NCBI RefSeq assembly: GCF_030682845.1
Contig: NZ_JAUXNK010000079.1
Coordinates: 1 to 45,147, forward strand
DNA from: Methanolobus sp.
GTDB lineage: Archaea > Halobacteriota > Methanosarcinia > Methanosarcinales > Methanosarcinaceae
Direction: 5' to 3'
Length of the DNA stretch: 45,147 bases
The translations under genes and the position numbers were made by a program. The notes under the pieces were generated by a model. That model was not told where the DNA came from. It worked only from the letters and a program-made list of their open reading frames with translations, and did not search any database. Positions 18,442-26,618 of the stretch are shown here, piece by piece (the stretch's first letter is position 1; each line of letters starts with the position of its first letter).

Positions 18442-18743
18442 CTACTTTTCCATTGCCTTTTTTCTCATATCTTCCGGGAACTTCTCGATTGCATACCTCA
18501 AAGATGTTCTTGGCATGACCGTCTTATTTTTCATCACATATTCAAAAATTTCCTGCTGGTGCGCTTTATCTGCCCGTAGTGTTTATCTGCGACCCTGAGG
18601 ACAATTGCAGCCTTTACACCATAACAGTTTATCCCTTCCTTAAAAAAACGTGCATTTGAAGCTTTTGTCTTTTCATCTGCGCTTTGGGCCAGTTCCGCCC
18701 TTATACTCGATATGAGATCTTCATGCATTTGCTCGCCAGCCAT
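18442..18743 (-). pseudogene. Decayed DNA alkylation repair (AlkD-like) gene
   Basis: The first part (from ATG 18741-18743) encodes an AlkD-like N-terminus: 'LISSIRAELAQSADEKTKAS', 'NARFFKEGINCYGVKAAIV', ending 'KHYGQIKRTSRKF' and a stop. In a different frame, the bases immediately after encode an AlkD-like C-terminus: 'HQQEIFEYVMKNKTVMP', 'RTSLRYAIEKFPEDMRKKAM', ending at a TAG (18442-18444). Family members are about 220-235 residues; here the two ends abut with roughly 120 residues of the HEAT-repeat core missing and a frame change at the junction near 18560. It is therefore an internally deleted pseudogene, not a short gene. It lies between the glycosyltransferase and pirin genes, with no clear Shine-Dalgarno. 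Confidence 0.75.
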
Positions 18744-18821
18744 GGTTTCTTTTGTAAAGATATGAGAAAGATGACACAAATGGTTAATACGGCTTACGGA
18801 CGATATCCATAGGGGGAAACA

Positions 18822-19721
18822 ATGGGTAATACTAGCGATATAAGCAATACCAGTAATGTCAGACAGATACTGAAGAGCGTGCCAATCACCGAAGGAGCCG
18901 GAGTGCATCTGAAAAGGGCGTTCACTTCAAGCAGAGGCCCGGACCTGGACCCGTTCCTTATGCTTGACGATTTCCACTCGGACAATCCGAGTGATTACAG
19001 GATGGGGTTCCCGTGGCATCCCCATCGTGGCATGGAAACGATAACCTATATGATTTCGGGGATTGTGGAGCACAGGGACAGCCTCGGGAACAAAGGCACG
19101 ATAGGCCCCGGCGACATACAGTGGATGACTGCGGGCAGCGGCATAATACACCAGGAAATGCCAAAGGGAAATGAGAAGGGAGAACTACGGGGGCTGCAAC
19201 TGTGGACCAACCTTCCTGCAGCACATAAGATGATGCCTCCCCGATACAGAGAAATTAAAAGCGAGCAGATACCCTCGGTGCACACAATGAACGGCACCGT
19301 GGTCAAAGTGATATGCGGAAATGTCGATGGGATGCACGGCCCTGTTAAGGATATCATGACTGAGATAGAATATCTGGACGTGAATATCCCTGCCGATGCT
19401 TCCTTCAGGCACCCCACGCAGCCGGAAAATACTGTTCTGGCATACGTCCTGGAAGGAGAGGGTTATTTCGATCCGGAAAGCATCTCATTTGCAGGGAGTG
19501 AGAGCCTTGTCATATTTAAGAGCGATTACTGGATAGAAGTAAAAGCAGCAGACAAAGGCGTAAGGTTCCTGTTGCTTTCCGGCAAACCACTGAATGAACC
19601 TGTGGCATGGCGCGGGCCGGTAGTAATGAACACGCAGGAAGAATTAAAGCAGGCTTTTGAAGATTACAAAGAGAATAGGTTCGTAAAGGGGGAAGCCCAT
19701 TTTACAGAAAGCTCACAATAA
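18822..19721 (+). CDS. Pirin family protein
   Basis: A bicupin of 299 residues, the usual pirin length. The N-terminal cupin has the metal-binding block 'GFPWHPHRGMETITYMISG', with further histidine in 'GIIHQEMP'; also 'TIGPGDIQWMTAGSG' and 'LQLWTNLPAAHKM'. The C-terminal cupin ('HPTQPENTVLAYVLEGEG') completes the fold. Prokaryotic pirins include quercetinase-like dioxygenases and redox-sensing partners, but the archaeal role is unknown. The ATG is preceded by AGGGGGAAACA. It is monocistronic and convergent, nearly abutting the DUF1624 gene. Confidence 0.93.
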   Translation: MGNTSDISNTSNVRQILKSVPITEGAGVHLKRAFTSSRGPDLDPFLMLDDFHSDNPSDYRMGFPWHPHRGMETITYMISGIVEHRDSLGNKGTIGPGDIQWMTAGSGIIHQEMPKGNEKGELRGLQLWTNLPAAHKMMPPRYREIKSEQIPSVHTMNGTVVKVICGNVDGMHGPVKDIMTEIEYLDVNIPADASFRHPTQPENTVLAYVLEGEGYFDPESISFAGSESLVIFKSDYWIEVKAADKGVRFLLLSGKPLNEPVAWRGPVVMNTQEELKQAFEDYKENRFVKGEAHFTESSQ

Positions 19722-19729
19722 AGTTCCCA

Positions 19730-20503
19730 TCAAAACCAAGATGGTATAAAATCAATATTCGTAAATCCTCCAAGTATCAGGAAGCCTATGATCAATGGTT
19801 GATGCACCAGGTAGATGAAAAGCGAGTTCCTACCCAGGTAACCAAACAGTCTCACCAGAGGATTATTTTCAAGGTCACGTATCCTGAACTGCCTCCTATA
19901 ACCACGGTACAGGATGTTTCCGGCTGAAACACCCAGGAGGACCAATCCAAACCAGGGAATTAAAGGAACGTAATCTATGGAATAAAAACCGTAGGGTCTG
20001 AGGCCAAGCCAGAGCAGCCAGGGAAAATCAACATATGCACCTTCTGCAAAAAAACCTATGAAAAGGATTGCCAGACCTACGAACAGAGGCTTCATCTGAA
20101 ATTTAAGAAAAGGATATGCCAAGATAATAGAAACGCCTATCAGGTGAAGTATCCCGAAAAAGATGGTGCCGCGGGGAAGCAATGTGCCTGTGACAAAGGT
20201 AATGACAAGTCCCCATGAGAATATAGCAGCACCCCTTCTAACATATTTGGGAAATAGACTACGATTTCCACTTGTACGATTCCTTGCCCGGGAATAACTA
20301 AGAGTGAGAGACAGACCTACGAGGAAAATGAAGGTCATAGAAGCGCTTCTTCCTATTATCAGCAGGATACCTGAATTAACATCCAGTTCGTATATGCCTA
20401 AAGACCTCAGATCATAAAAAAAGTGGTATATAACCATCAGGATAATTGCAACACCACGGAAAGCATCAACCTCCCAGAAGCGCTTTTGGAGAGTGTTGTC
20501 CAT
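19730..20503 (-). CDS. DUF1624 / heparan-alpha-glucosaminide acetyltransferase-like membrane protein
   Basis: Multi-pass membrane protein of 257 residues from the ATG at 20501-20503, beginning 'MDNTLQKRFWEVDAFRGVAI'. That ATG has GAGG seven bases upstream. An upstream in-frame ATG (20539), two bases after the OapC-like stop, would add 12 residues. About seven to eight hydrophobic helices follow, with the family block 'DAFRGVAIILMVIYHFFYD' at the N-terminus and 'NSLFIYLVHQPLI' near the end. Related proteins transfer acetyl groups across the membrane to sugars. The archaeal substrate is unknown. Probably cotranscribed with the OapC-like gene. Confidence 0.82.
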   Translation of the reverse strand: MDNTLQKRFWEVDAFRGVAIILMVIYHFFYDLRSLGIYELDVNSGILLIIGRSASMTFIFLVGLSLTLSYSRARNRTSGNRSLFPKYVRRGAAIFSWGLVITFVTGTLLPRGTIFFGILHLIGVSIILAYPFLKFQMKPLFVGLAILFIGFFAEGAYVDFPWLLWLGLRPYGFYSIDYVPLIPWFGLVLLGVSAGNILYRGYRRQFRIRDLENNPLVRLFGYLGRNSLFIYLVHQPLIIGFLILGGFTNIDFIPSWF

Positions 20504-20541
20504 GGTTTGCCTCAGTACTGATGAAACTGGCAATGTCATCT

Positions 20542-21012
20542 TTACTTTCTATCCTTATCCTTATCCCTCTTGAACATGGAAGACAGATGCAGCGCATAGG
20601 TGCCATCTTCTTTTATCGCCATCACTATTTCCTTGCGATCGAAAAGGGATTCAAGGTTCAGCTCGTAGGAACCCGGGCCAAGTATGCGCACGGATTCCAC
20701 ACGTTCGCCCTCATCTTCCGAGATGCTTCGGTCTTTTTTCTCAGGACCGATTATCTCATCGATCTCCCGTATTATCTTCCCTGCAGACTTATCTTCAGGC
20801 TTGTGTCCTGAACTCTCATCTATTATTGCATGGTGTCCGGTCTCTTTCTCAGCCTCACCTGCATCATCTTCAGATGCCTCTTTTTCAGCTGGCTCCGTTT
20901 CTTCCTCCTTTACATAGAGGAACTTGTTCCAACCACAGCTAGGACAACCGCTAAGTATAACGGGAGCACCGTCGTCGAATATAGATTCACATCGTGTGCA
21001 CTTGTGAGGCAT
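20542..21012 (-). CDS. OapC/ArvC-like zinc-ribbon protein
   Basis: A 156-residue protein with an N-terminal zinc ribbon (C5-x2-C8 and C23-x2-C26, 'KCTRCESIF' and 'SGCPSCGW'). A long acidic, probably disordered middle ('EEETEPAEKEASEDDAGEAE') is followed by a C-terminal ordered segment 'SVRILGPGSYELNLESLFDR' and 'KEIVMAIKEDGTYALHLSSMF'. The layout matches the archaeal OapC/ArvC family, named for genes found near archaeal replication origins. Its function is undefined. No cdc6/orc gene or origin repeats are in this window. Confidence 0.82.
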   Translation of the reverse strand: MPHKCTRCESIFDDGAPVILSGCPSCGWNKFLYVKEEETEPAEKEASEDDAGEAEKETGHHAIIDESSGHKPEDKSAGKIIREIDEIIGPEKKDRSISEDEGERVESVRILGPGSYELNLESLFDRKEIVMAIKEDGTYALHLSSMFKRDKDKDRK

Positions 21013-21082
21013 GGTTCACCGGATTATATAAGCACTATGTATATTAAAATCCTTGCGATAATCTTCAAATCAGGATAAGACA

Positions 21083-21946
21083 TCACTTTTCAAGGTATTT
21101 TCCTATAAGTAGATCGAGTTTTCTCCTGGTTTCATAAGATATCACCTCATGAGATGTTGTAATGGCCCCTGCCAGAGCATTCTTGCACATACATTTCTGC
21201 TGCAGGCTTATCTTTTCGATGGCTTCCACAATGATATCCTTTACAGCGGCTTCGTTCCTTACAGCATTCTCAATGACCTTTTCGATTGTGACATCTTCCT
21301 CACTCCACACATCGTAGTCTGTCACGGTGGCTATCATGGAATAGCAGATCTCCGCCTCACGTGCCAGTTTAGCTTCAGGTATTGCGGTCATGCCTATAAT
21401 ATCAAAGCCCAGAGACTGGTACACCCTGGACTCTGCCCGTGTCGAGAACTGTGGGCCTTCCATGCACACGTAAGTTCCACCTTCTTTTACACTATAGCCT
21501 TTGGACCTGGCAATATCCACAAAGGAGGATGACATCTCTGGGCAGAAAGGGTCGGCAAAACCTATGTGTGCCACGATGCCATCTTCAAAGAATGTGGAAG
21601 GCCTTGATCTTGTGCGGTCGTATATCTGATCCGGAATGACAATATCCAAAGGAGCCAGTTCCTTTTTCAGGCTACCAACAGCAGATACGGCTATTATGCG
21701 CCTGACACCCAGTTTCTTCAGCGCGAAGATATTTGCTCTGGAGTTGAGCTCGGACGGAGATATCCGGTGCCCGGTGCCATGCCTTGGCAGAAAACACACA
21801 TTCTTGTCACCATGTTCACCTATAGTGATCGAGTCAGATGGCTTTCCAAAGGGAGTGTCGATATCGACAGTTCGAACCTTGTCCAGCATATTGGTATCGT
21901 AGATACCGCTTCCACCTATGATTGCAATATCGGCCATTTCATTCAT
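21083..21946 (-). CDS. S-methyl-5'-thioadenosine/thioinosine phosphorylase
   Basis: Purine-nucleoside phosphorylase family, 287 residues from ATG 21944-21946 ('MNEMADIAIIGGSGIYD'), which has AAAGGAA upstream. Phosphate site 'GGSGIYD', 'CFLPRHGTGHRISPSE', 'GTYVCMEGPQFSTRAE', 'IGMTAIPEAKLAREAEICY' and the base-recognition 'TVTDYDVW' are present. The family splits methylthioadenosine, or in methanogens methylthioinosine, to methylthioribose 1-phosphate and the free base. Which base is used cannot be settled by eye. It lies 31 bases after a phosphoribosyltransferase gene that could recycle the base, so the pair looks like a salvage operon. An upstream in-frame start would overlap that gene and is less likely. 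Confidence 0.92.
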   Translation of the reverse strand: MNEMADIAIIGGSGIYDTNMLDKVRTVDIDTPFGKPSDSITIGEHGDKNVCFLPRHGTGHRISPSELNSRANIFALKKLGVRRIIAVSAVGSLKKELAPLDIVIPDQIYDRTRSRPSTFFEDGIVAHIGFADPFCPEMSSSFVDIARSKGYSVKEGGTYVCMEGPQFSTRAESRVYQSLGFDIIGMTAIPEAKLAREAEICYSMIATVTDYDVWSEEDVTIEKVIENAVRNEAAVKDIIVEAIEKISLQQKCMCKNALAGAITTSHEVISYETRRKLDLLIGKYLEK

Positions 21947-21977
21947 GAAATTCCTTTCCTTTTGCTTCCTGGAACAC

Positions 21978-22676
21978 TCAGGCCAGTCCCCATGTATGTT
22001 TCCCATTCTCCACTGTTTGCTTTACAATTCCCCTGCGGGTCATCTCGGCCATGATCTCCGGGAGCCTGCCGGGCTGCGCTATCTCAAAAGAGAAGGAATC
22101 CAGCGAGTGATACACATAAAGTCCGTGCCTTATCGAAGGGATGTCCCATGACGACCGGTTTTCCTTTGCCATGAGCCTGGAGATGATGTCCATCATGTCC
22201 TCCATTAAGTTCCACGGATAGACTACCCAAGCCCACTCCTCAAGGCGCTCACCACAGTAATCAGGGTCAAAAACAGAGCACTCAAGATATTGCAGTGTTG
22301 CTGTCCTGACCTCTTTTGGATGCTGCTTCATAACATATTCCCTGGAATGCAGGAGACTCTTGCCAGTGTCAGCTATATCGTCAACAATGAGCACGTTCTT
22401 TCCCGTCACGGAATTATCTGCCAGAGGGTATCTTATCAGTGGCTCATTGCCTGCGAGTGCTGTCCCGATGTAGTGCTCGATCTTAAGACTTGTCAGGTCA
22501 TCCAGTCCCAGGAAGTCACATAGCACACGCCCACCAAACCAACCGCCTCTTGCAAGAGCAATTATCATGTCAGGCTGGTAACCAGAAGTTTTTACCTGGT
22601 CTGCAACTTCTCTGCACAGGTCGTAAATATAATCCCAGTTAGTAACTACACATTTGAACTTATCAGGCAATGCCAT
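21978..22676 (-). CDS. Purine-type phosphoribosyltransferase
   Basis: Type I phosphoribosyltransferase of 232 residues. The PRPP loop is 'VLIVDDIADTGKSL'; 'DMIIALARGGWFGGRVLCDFLG' is the substrate-side loop. Similar archaeal proteins are annotated hypoxanthine or xanthine-guanine phosphoribosyltransferase. A C-terminal extension ('ENRSSWDIPSIRHGLY', 'RLPEIMAEMTRRGIVKQ') looks like a small helical add-on. Two ATGs lie six bases apart. The Shine-Dalgarno GGAGGA is only about two bases from the first but eight from the second, so I use the second (22676). It is upstream of and cotranscribed with the phosphorylase. Confidence 0.88.
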   Translation of the reverse strand: MALPDKFKCVVTNWDYIYDLCREVADQVKTSGYQPDMIIALARGGWFGGRVLCDFLGLDDLTSLKIEHYIGTALAGNEPLIRYPLADNSVTGKNVLIVDDIADTGKSLLHSREYVMKQHPKEVRTATLQYLECSVFDPDYCGERLEEWAWVVYPWNLMEDMMDIISRLMAKENRSSWDIPSIRHGLYVYHSLDSFSFEIAQPGRLPEIMAEMTRRGIVKQTVENGKHTWGLA

Positions 22677-22811
22677 TTCCATTTCCTCCGGATTTAGATA
22701 TATTTAGACAGAAATTGCATATATTCTTTCGCTTCCCGATACTCATACGCAACCTTTATCTGTAATGATACTCTTCTTAGGGGTACCCTTACGAATTGAA
22801 GCAATAACCGA

Positions 22812-22886
22812 AGCGGGGTGGGGTAGCCAGGAGATCCCGACGGGCTCATAACCCGTAGACCGATGGTTCGAATCCATCCCCCGCTA
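22812..22886 (+). tRNA. Initiator tRNA-Met (CAU)
   Basis: Cloverleaf by eye: acceptor AGCGGGG (22812-22818) with CCCCGCT (22879-22885) and discriminator A. Anticodon stem ACGGG/CCCGT closes a 7-base loop CTCATAA with anticodon CAT; the T arm is ATGGTTCGAATCCAT-like. The A1-U72 end pair and the three G-C pairs next to the anticodon loop are the hallmarks of archaeal initiator tRNA rather than elongator Met or Ile2. CCA is not encoded. A T-run follows at once as terminator. Confidence 0.93.
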
Positions 22887-23008
22887 CTTTTTTTCAATTC
22901 CTTGTTTTTTGTTACCATAATCCTGCATTACAGGAACTGGTTTCACAACAATGTTAAATATGAACTGCCCATTTATTAGAACTAAAAGAGAGACAGGATG
23001 ATCCTTAA

Positions 23009-24328
23009 ATGGTTATGGATAAATTAGGGAGTTCCTTGCAGGATGCCCTCAAGAAACTGGTAAAATCAGGACGTATCGATGAACGAACTGTGACCGAGGT
23101 AGTCAAGGACATTCAGAGAGCCCTGCTTCAGGCAGATGTCAATGTCAAGCTGGTTATGGAGATGTCAAAGCACATCAAAGAGCGTGCGCTACATGAAGAG
23201 GTACCATCGGGCATGAGCCCGCGGGAGCACGTGCTGAGGATCGTCTACCAGGAACTCATCAATATCATCGGAAAAAGCACAGATATCCCCCTCAAGCCCC
23301 AGAAGATAATGATGATAGGGCTGCAGGGTAGCGGTAAGACCACAACCACATCCAAGCTGGCACGCTATTTCCAGAGAAAAGGACTGAGACCTGCAGTTAT
23401 ATGCGCCGATACGTTCAGGCCGGGTGCTTACCAGCAACTTAAGACGCTATGTACCAAACTCGATGTCGCATTCTACGGAGAGGAGGGCAATCCTGATGCT
23501 GTAGGCATAGTTGAAAGAGGCCTTAAGGAATGCCATAAATCCGACGTCATCATTGTAGACACTGCGGGAAGGCATTCCCTTGAGAAAGACCTTATCAAGG
23601 AAATGGAAGACATACATGCAATGGCACAGCCGGATTATAAGCTGCTTGTGCTTGATGGTGCTATCGGGCAACAGGCTAGCGAGCAGGCCCGTGCGTTCAA
23701 TGAATCTATCGGGATATCCGGAGTCATAATCTCCAAGCTGGATGGTACCGCAAAGGGTGGTGGTGCTCTTTCTGCAGTGTCCGAGACAAATTCCTCAATA
23801 GCCTTTATCGGAGTCGGAGAAACGCCTGAGGATCTTGAGAAATTCGAACCTGACAGGTTCATCTCCAGGTTACTTGGGATGGGTGATATCAAGAGCCTTA
23901 TCGAAAAAGCAGAAGAGACACTGGCAGACGAGGAACTCGATGTACAATCCATGATGATGGGCCGGTTCACCCTCAAGGACATGTACAAGCAGCTCGAGAG
24001 TCTGAATAAGCTTGGACCCATGAAGCAGATCATGCAGATGCTCCCTCTTGGAGGACTCGGGGCAAAGATACCCGAGGACGCTTACCAGGTCACTGGTGAC
24101 AAGCTCAAGCGCTACAGGATACTGATGGACTCCATGACCGAAGAGGAAATGCTCAACCCCAGGGTTATTGGCAGTTCCCGCATAAAGAGGATAGCCATTG
24201 GTTCAGGATCCAGTGCAGAGGATGTGAGGGAACTCCTCAAGTATCACAAGATGATGCAGACCGCCATGAAAGGATTCCGCGGCGGCAAGTTCAACATGCA
24301 GAAAATGATGAAGAAAATGGGAATGTGA
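23009..24328 (+). CDS. srp54: Signal recognition particle protein SRP54
   Basis: GTPase that binds 7S RNA and signal sequences and docks at FtsY; 439 residues. The N domain ('[16 protein letters not shown]', '[16 protein letters not shown]') is followed by the G domain with P-loop 'GLQGSGKTT' (104-112), '[12 protein letters not shown]', 'DTAGRH' and '[14 protein letters not shown]'. The M domain is rich in methionine ('[16 protein letters not shown]', '[10 protein letters not shown]', '[10 protein letters not shown]'). The ATG at 23009 has GGATGATC upstream; a second ATG is two codons on. Convergent with guaAA: the two stops are one base apart. Confidence 0.97.
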   Translation: MVMDKLGSSLQDALKKLVKSGRIDERTVTEVVKDIQRALLQADVNVKLVMEMSKHIKERALHEEVPSGMSPREHVLRIVYQELINIIGKSTDIPLKPQKIMMIGLQGSGKTTTTSKLARYFQRKGLRPAVICADTFRPGAYQQLKTLCTKLDVAFYGEEGNPDAVGIVERGLKECHKSDVIIVDTAGRHSLEKDLIKEMEDIHAMAQPDYKLLVLDGAIGQQASEQARAFNESIGISGVIISKLDGTAKGGGALSAVSETNSSIAFIGVGETPEDLEKFEPDRFISRLLGMGDIKSLIEKAEETLADEELDVQSMMMGRFTLKDMYKQLESLNKLGPMKQIMQMLPLGGLGAKIPEDAYQVTGDKLKRYRILMDSMTEEEMLNPRVIGSSRIKRIAIGSGSSAEDVRELLKYHKMMQTAMKGFRGGKFNMQKMMKKMGM

Positions 24329-24329
24329 G

Positions 24330-24899
24330 TTAATATTTCTCACATACCTCAAGGAAATTCGTCAGAAGCTTTTCCCCTTTTTCAGTATGTGCGACTTCGG
24401 GATGCCACTGTACGCCGTAAATAGGCCTTTCAGAATGCTTCATGGCCTCGATGTCGCATATAGGGGACCTTGCGAGCCTTATGAAATCCTCTGGCAGCAC
24501 GCTTACCTCATCTGCATGGGAAGCCCATACATGCGTTCTGGGGCCAAGCCCTTTGAGGATATCGTCCTCGTCAATGATCTCAATCTCCACATCAGCATAG
24601 CCTCCCGAATTACCCTGACGGACCTCGCCGCCGAATGTGCTGGCTATTACCTGGTGGCCGAGGCAAATGCCCAGTATAGGAATGTCGATACTTTCCAGAT
24701 ACTCCGCACAGTTGCCAGCCCGCTCCATGGTGGGTCCACCGCTCAATATTAATCCGTCCGGCTCCTGGCCCAGTATATCTTCAACCGAAGTTGTGTTTGG
24801 GATCATCCCGGTCTCCATATCAAGGTCCCGGACCGCACGGTGAATAAGATGGCAGAACTGACCATAGTTGTTGATTACAAGGATCTTCAATGTTCTCAT
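24330..24899 (-). CDS. guaAA: GMP synthase subunit A (glutamine amidotransferase)
   Basis: Class I glutaminase subunit that feeds ammonia to GuaAB; 189 residues as in other archaea. Catalytic triad visible: C79 in 'GICLGHQ', H166 and E168 in 'VQWHPEV'. 'LILSGGP' forms the oxyanion strand, and 'VWASHADEV' is characteristic of GMP synthase. AAGGTC precedes the ATG, and TTTAAATATC near 24941-24950 is a TATA candidate on the minus strand. The synthetase subunit is encoded 20 kb away, so expression must be balanced from separate promoters. Confidence 0.96.
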   Translation of the reverse strand: MRTLKILVINNYGQFCHLIHRAVRDLDMETGMIPNTTSVEDILGQEPDGLILSGGPTMERAGNCAEYLESIDIPILGICLGHQVIASTFGGEVRQGNSGGYADVEIEIIDEDDILKGLGPRTHVWASHADEVSVLPEDFIRLARSPICDIEAMKHSERPIYGVQWHPEVAHTEKGEKLLTNFLEVCEKY

Positions 24900-25070
24900 G
24901 TGTTCGACCTTTTTTATGATGATATTAGAGGATATTTAAAGATGATAGGATAATATTGTTGCTATTGTAACTCACGATATAAGACAGTTTCACATTCCAC
25001 CTATCTAAGAAACATAGTATTAAGTAAATCTAGATACAAACTATATTGAAAAGAGGACATTCCATATAAT

Positions 25071-25095
25071 GGTAAATATAATTAGTCCATTTACC
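25071..25095. promoter_or_regulatory. Inverted repeat over the KaiC-like gene promoter
   Basis: GGTAAAT (25071-25077) and ATTTACC (25089-25095) form a perfect 7-bp inverted repeat. TAAATATA (25073-25080) inside it is the best TATA box, about 40 bases before the start codon. A repressor bound here would block TBP. The arms are the same heptamer pair found, in opposite order, in the repeat upstream of MC1. Confidence 0.45.
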
Positions 25096-25118
25096 GTACG
25101 ATATAGAGAGGAATTATT

Positions 25119-26486
25119 TTGGAAGTAAGAACTACAGGTATTCCCGGCCTGGACAAGATACTTGGAGGAGGTATTCCCCGGCCTTCAACCGTACTTCTCG
25201 CCGGAAACCCTGGTAGCGGAAGAACCACACTGGGGATACAGAGCCTTTGTTATGCCGCCGCAAGAGGAGAAAAGGTACTGTATGTGTGTCCTACATCAAG
25301 ATCAGAAAAATCCGTAAGAGAAGCATTATCAGGATATGATTTCTATGATGATTCACTCAATATCCGTACCTATAGTATAGGTTCGGTCGAAAGAGACCCT
25401 CTTACCATGCTGGTCGACCTTGGAAACGCTGTCGCAAATATGAAGCCAGACAGGGTAATGATAGACCCGGTCACTCCGATAGGCTTTGGTTTCGCTGAAG
25501 CGGAAAGAAGAAGGTTCATGTATTCACTCAACACAGCCATGAACGAGTGGAACGCTATTGTATTCATGACAGGGACGATGACAACCACTGAGGTCTGCAG
25601 GTCGGTCATCAGTGATATCGCTGATGGCGTCATATACCTGTCCCAGAAGATAGGGCGGATGCACAATGACCGCCGTCTCAAAGTGGTCAAGTTCAGTAGT
25701 GTCAATTACCTTGATGGAGAACACTCTTTTGAGATAACTGGCTCAGGAGCAAATATCTATCCCCGGATGGAATACCTGGTTACTGATAATTACAGAGATT
25801 TACAGAGGACAGGATTTGGAATACCTCTTCTGGATGGATTTCTCGGAGGAGGACTTTTTAAGGGATCCTCGACGCTCCTGGCAGGTAACACAGGCACTGG
25901 TAAGACCTTGTTCGGACTGCAGTTCATTGTGCATGGCGCGATGAACGGGGAACCCGGGATAATAAGCAGTTTCGAGGAAACTCCTCAGGAATTGAGACAT
26001 TATGCGGCAAATGCAGGAATGGATCTTAAAGGGCTGGAGGAAAGGGGCATGATAAGTATAATGCATACTTCCCCTTCAGATGTCAATGCATGCAAGCAGG
26101 CAATACAGCTTAAAGAAGCCATTGAAGAAACAGGCGCAAAGAGGATACTCCTTGACGATATCTCAGGTTTTGACTACATTTTTAAAGACAGCATTGAGAA
26201 GAGAGAGCATATCTCAAACCTCATCCGACTCTTTAAGAACAAGGAAGTGACTTCCATGTTCATCAGCAGCAACCAGGCAACATGGGTCGATTCGCTTGCT
26301 TCGTCAATTCCCATTTCAACGATCGTTGATAATCTTCTACTTCTCAGGCATACGGAAGATACGGAAGAGATAAAAAAATCATTCTACATTTTAAAGAGCC
26401 ATGGCACCGACCATGAAAAGCGCCTCATAGGTTATGAGGTCACTGGAGACGGAATCAGAATCTCCGATTTTCAAAAAGATGCCTGA
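25119..26486 (+). CDS. KaiC-like double RecA-domain ATPase
   Basis: A 455-residue protein with two tandem RecA/KaiC domains. Domain 1 begins 'GIPGLDKILGGGIPRPSTVL'; its P-loop is 'GNPGSGRTT', so the Walker A lysine is arginine (R35). The strand that normally carries the catalytic glutamates reads 'VLYVCPTSRSEKS' and lacks them. Domain 2 begins 'GIPLLDGFLGGGLFKGSSTL'; it keeps an intact 'GNTGTGKT' and 'ISSFEETPQEL', so it is probably the active half. The start is TTG (25119-25121) with GAGAGGAA upstream. No KaiB or kinase partner is adjacent. Such proteins in archaea are usually linked to signalling; this is not a clock claim. Confidence 0.85.
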   Translation: MEVRTTGIPGLDKILGGGIPRPSTVLLAGNPGSGRTTLGIQSLCYAAARGEKVLYVCPTSRSEKSVREALSGYDFYDDSLNIRTYSIGSVERDPLTMLVDLGNAVANMKPDRVMIDPVTPIGFGFAEAERRRFMYSLNTAMNEWNAIVFMTGTMTTTEVCRSVISDIADGVIYLSQKIGRMHNDRRLKVVKFSSVNYLDGEHSFEITGSGANIYPRMEYLVTDNYRDLQRTGFGIPLLDGFLGGGLFKGSSTLLAGNTGTGKTLFGLQFIVHGAMNGEPGIISSFEETPQELRHYAANAGMDLKGLEERGMISIMHTSPSDVNACKQAIQLKEAIEETGAKRILLDDISGFDYIFKDSIEKREHISNLIRLFKNKEVTSMFISSNQATWVDSLASSIPISTIVDNLLLLRHTEDTEEIKKSFYILKSHGTDHEKRLIGYEVTGDGIRISDFQKDA

Positions 26487-26525
26487 GAGGAAGTTTATGG
26501 AAGCCTTCTACAGTACTGCGCAAAA

Positions 26526-26582
26526 GATTTAAATAGTTCACCGTGCTACTATGTCACACACTAGCACGGATGCATTGCATCC
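26526..26582 (+). promoter_or_regulatory. aro operon promoter with two dyads
   Basis: TATA box GATTTAAATAG (26526-26536) predicts a start near 26558-26562. Around and after it lie CCGTGCTA (26541-26548) with TAGCACGG (26562-26569), and then the 15-base dyad GGATGCATTGCATCC (26568-26582); the two share two bases. Positions fit operator sites or a short leader structure controlling the five-gene operon. Confidence 0.6.
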
Positions 26583-26618
26583 TGCTTACCATTCACAAAT
26601 AAAGGAAGGCATAATACA

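Noticed and set aside
18744-18908. Upstream extension of the AlkD-like reading frame to 18908
   Set aside because: The extension runs antisense into the pirin gene and shows no AlkD similarity; the similarity begins near the ATG at 18743.
25119-26486. Circadian KaiC
   Set aside because: No KaiA/KaiB, and domain 1 lacks key ATPase residues; only the general KaiC-like family is supported.
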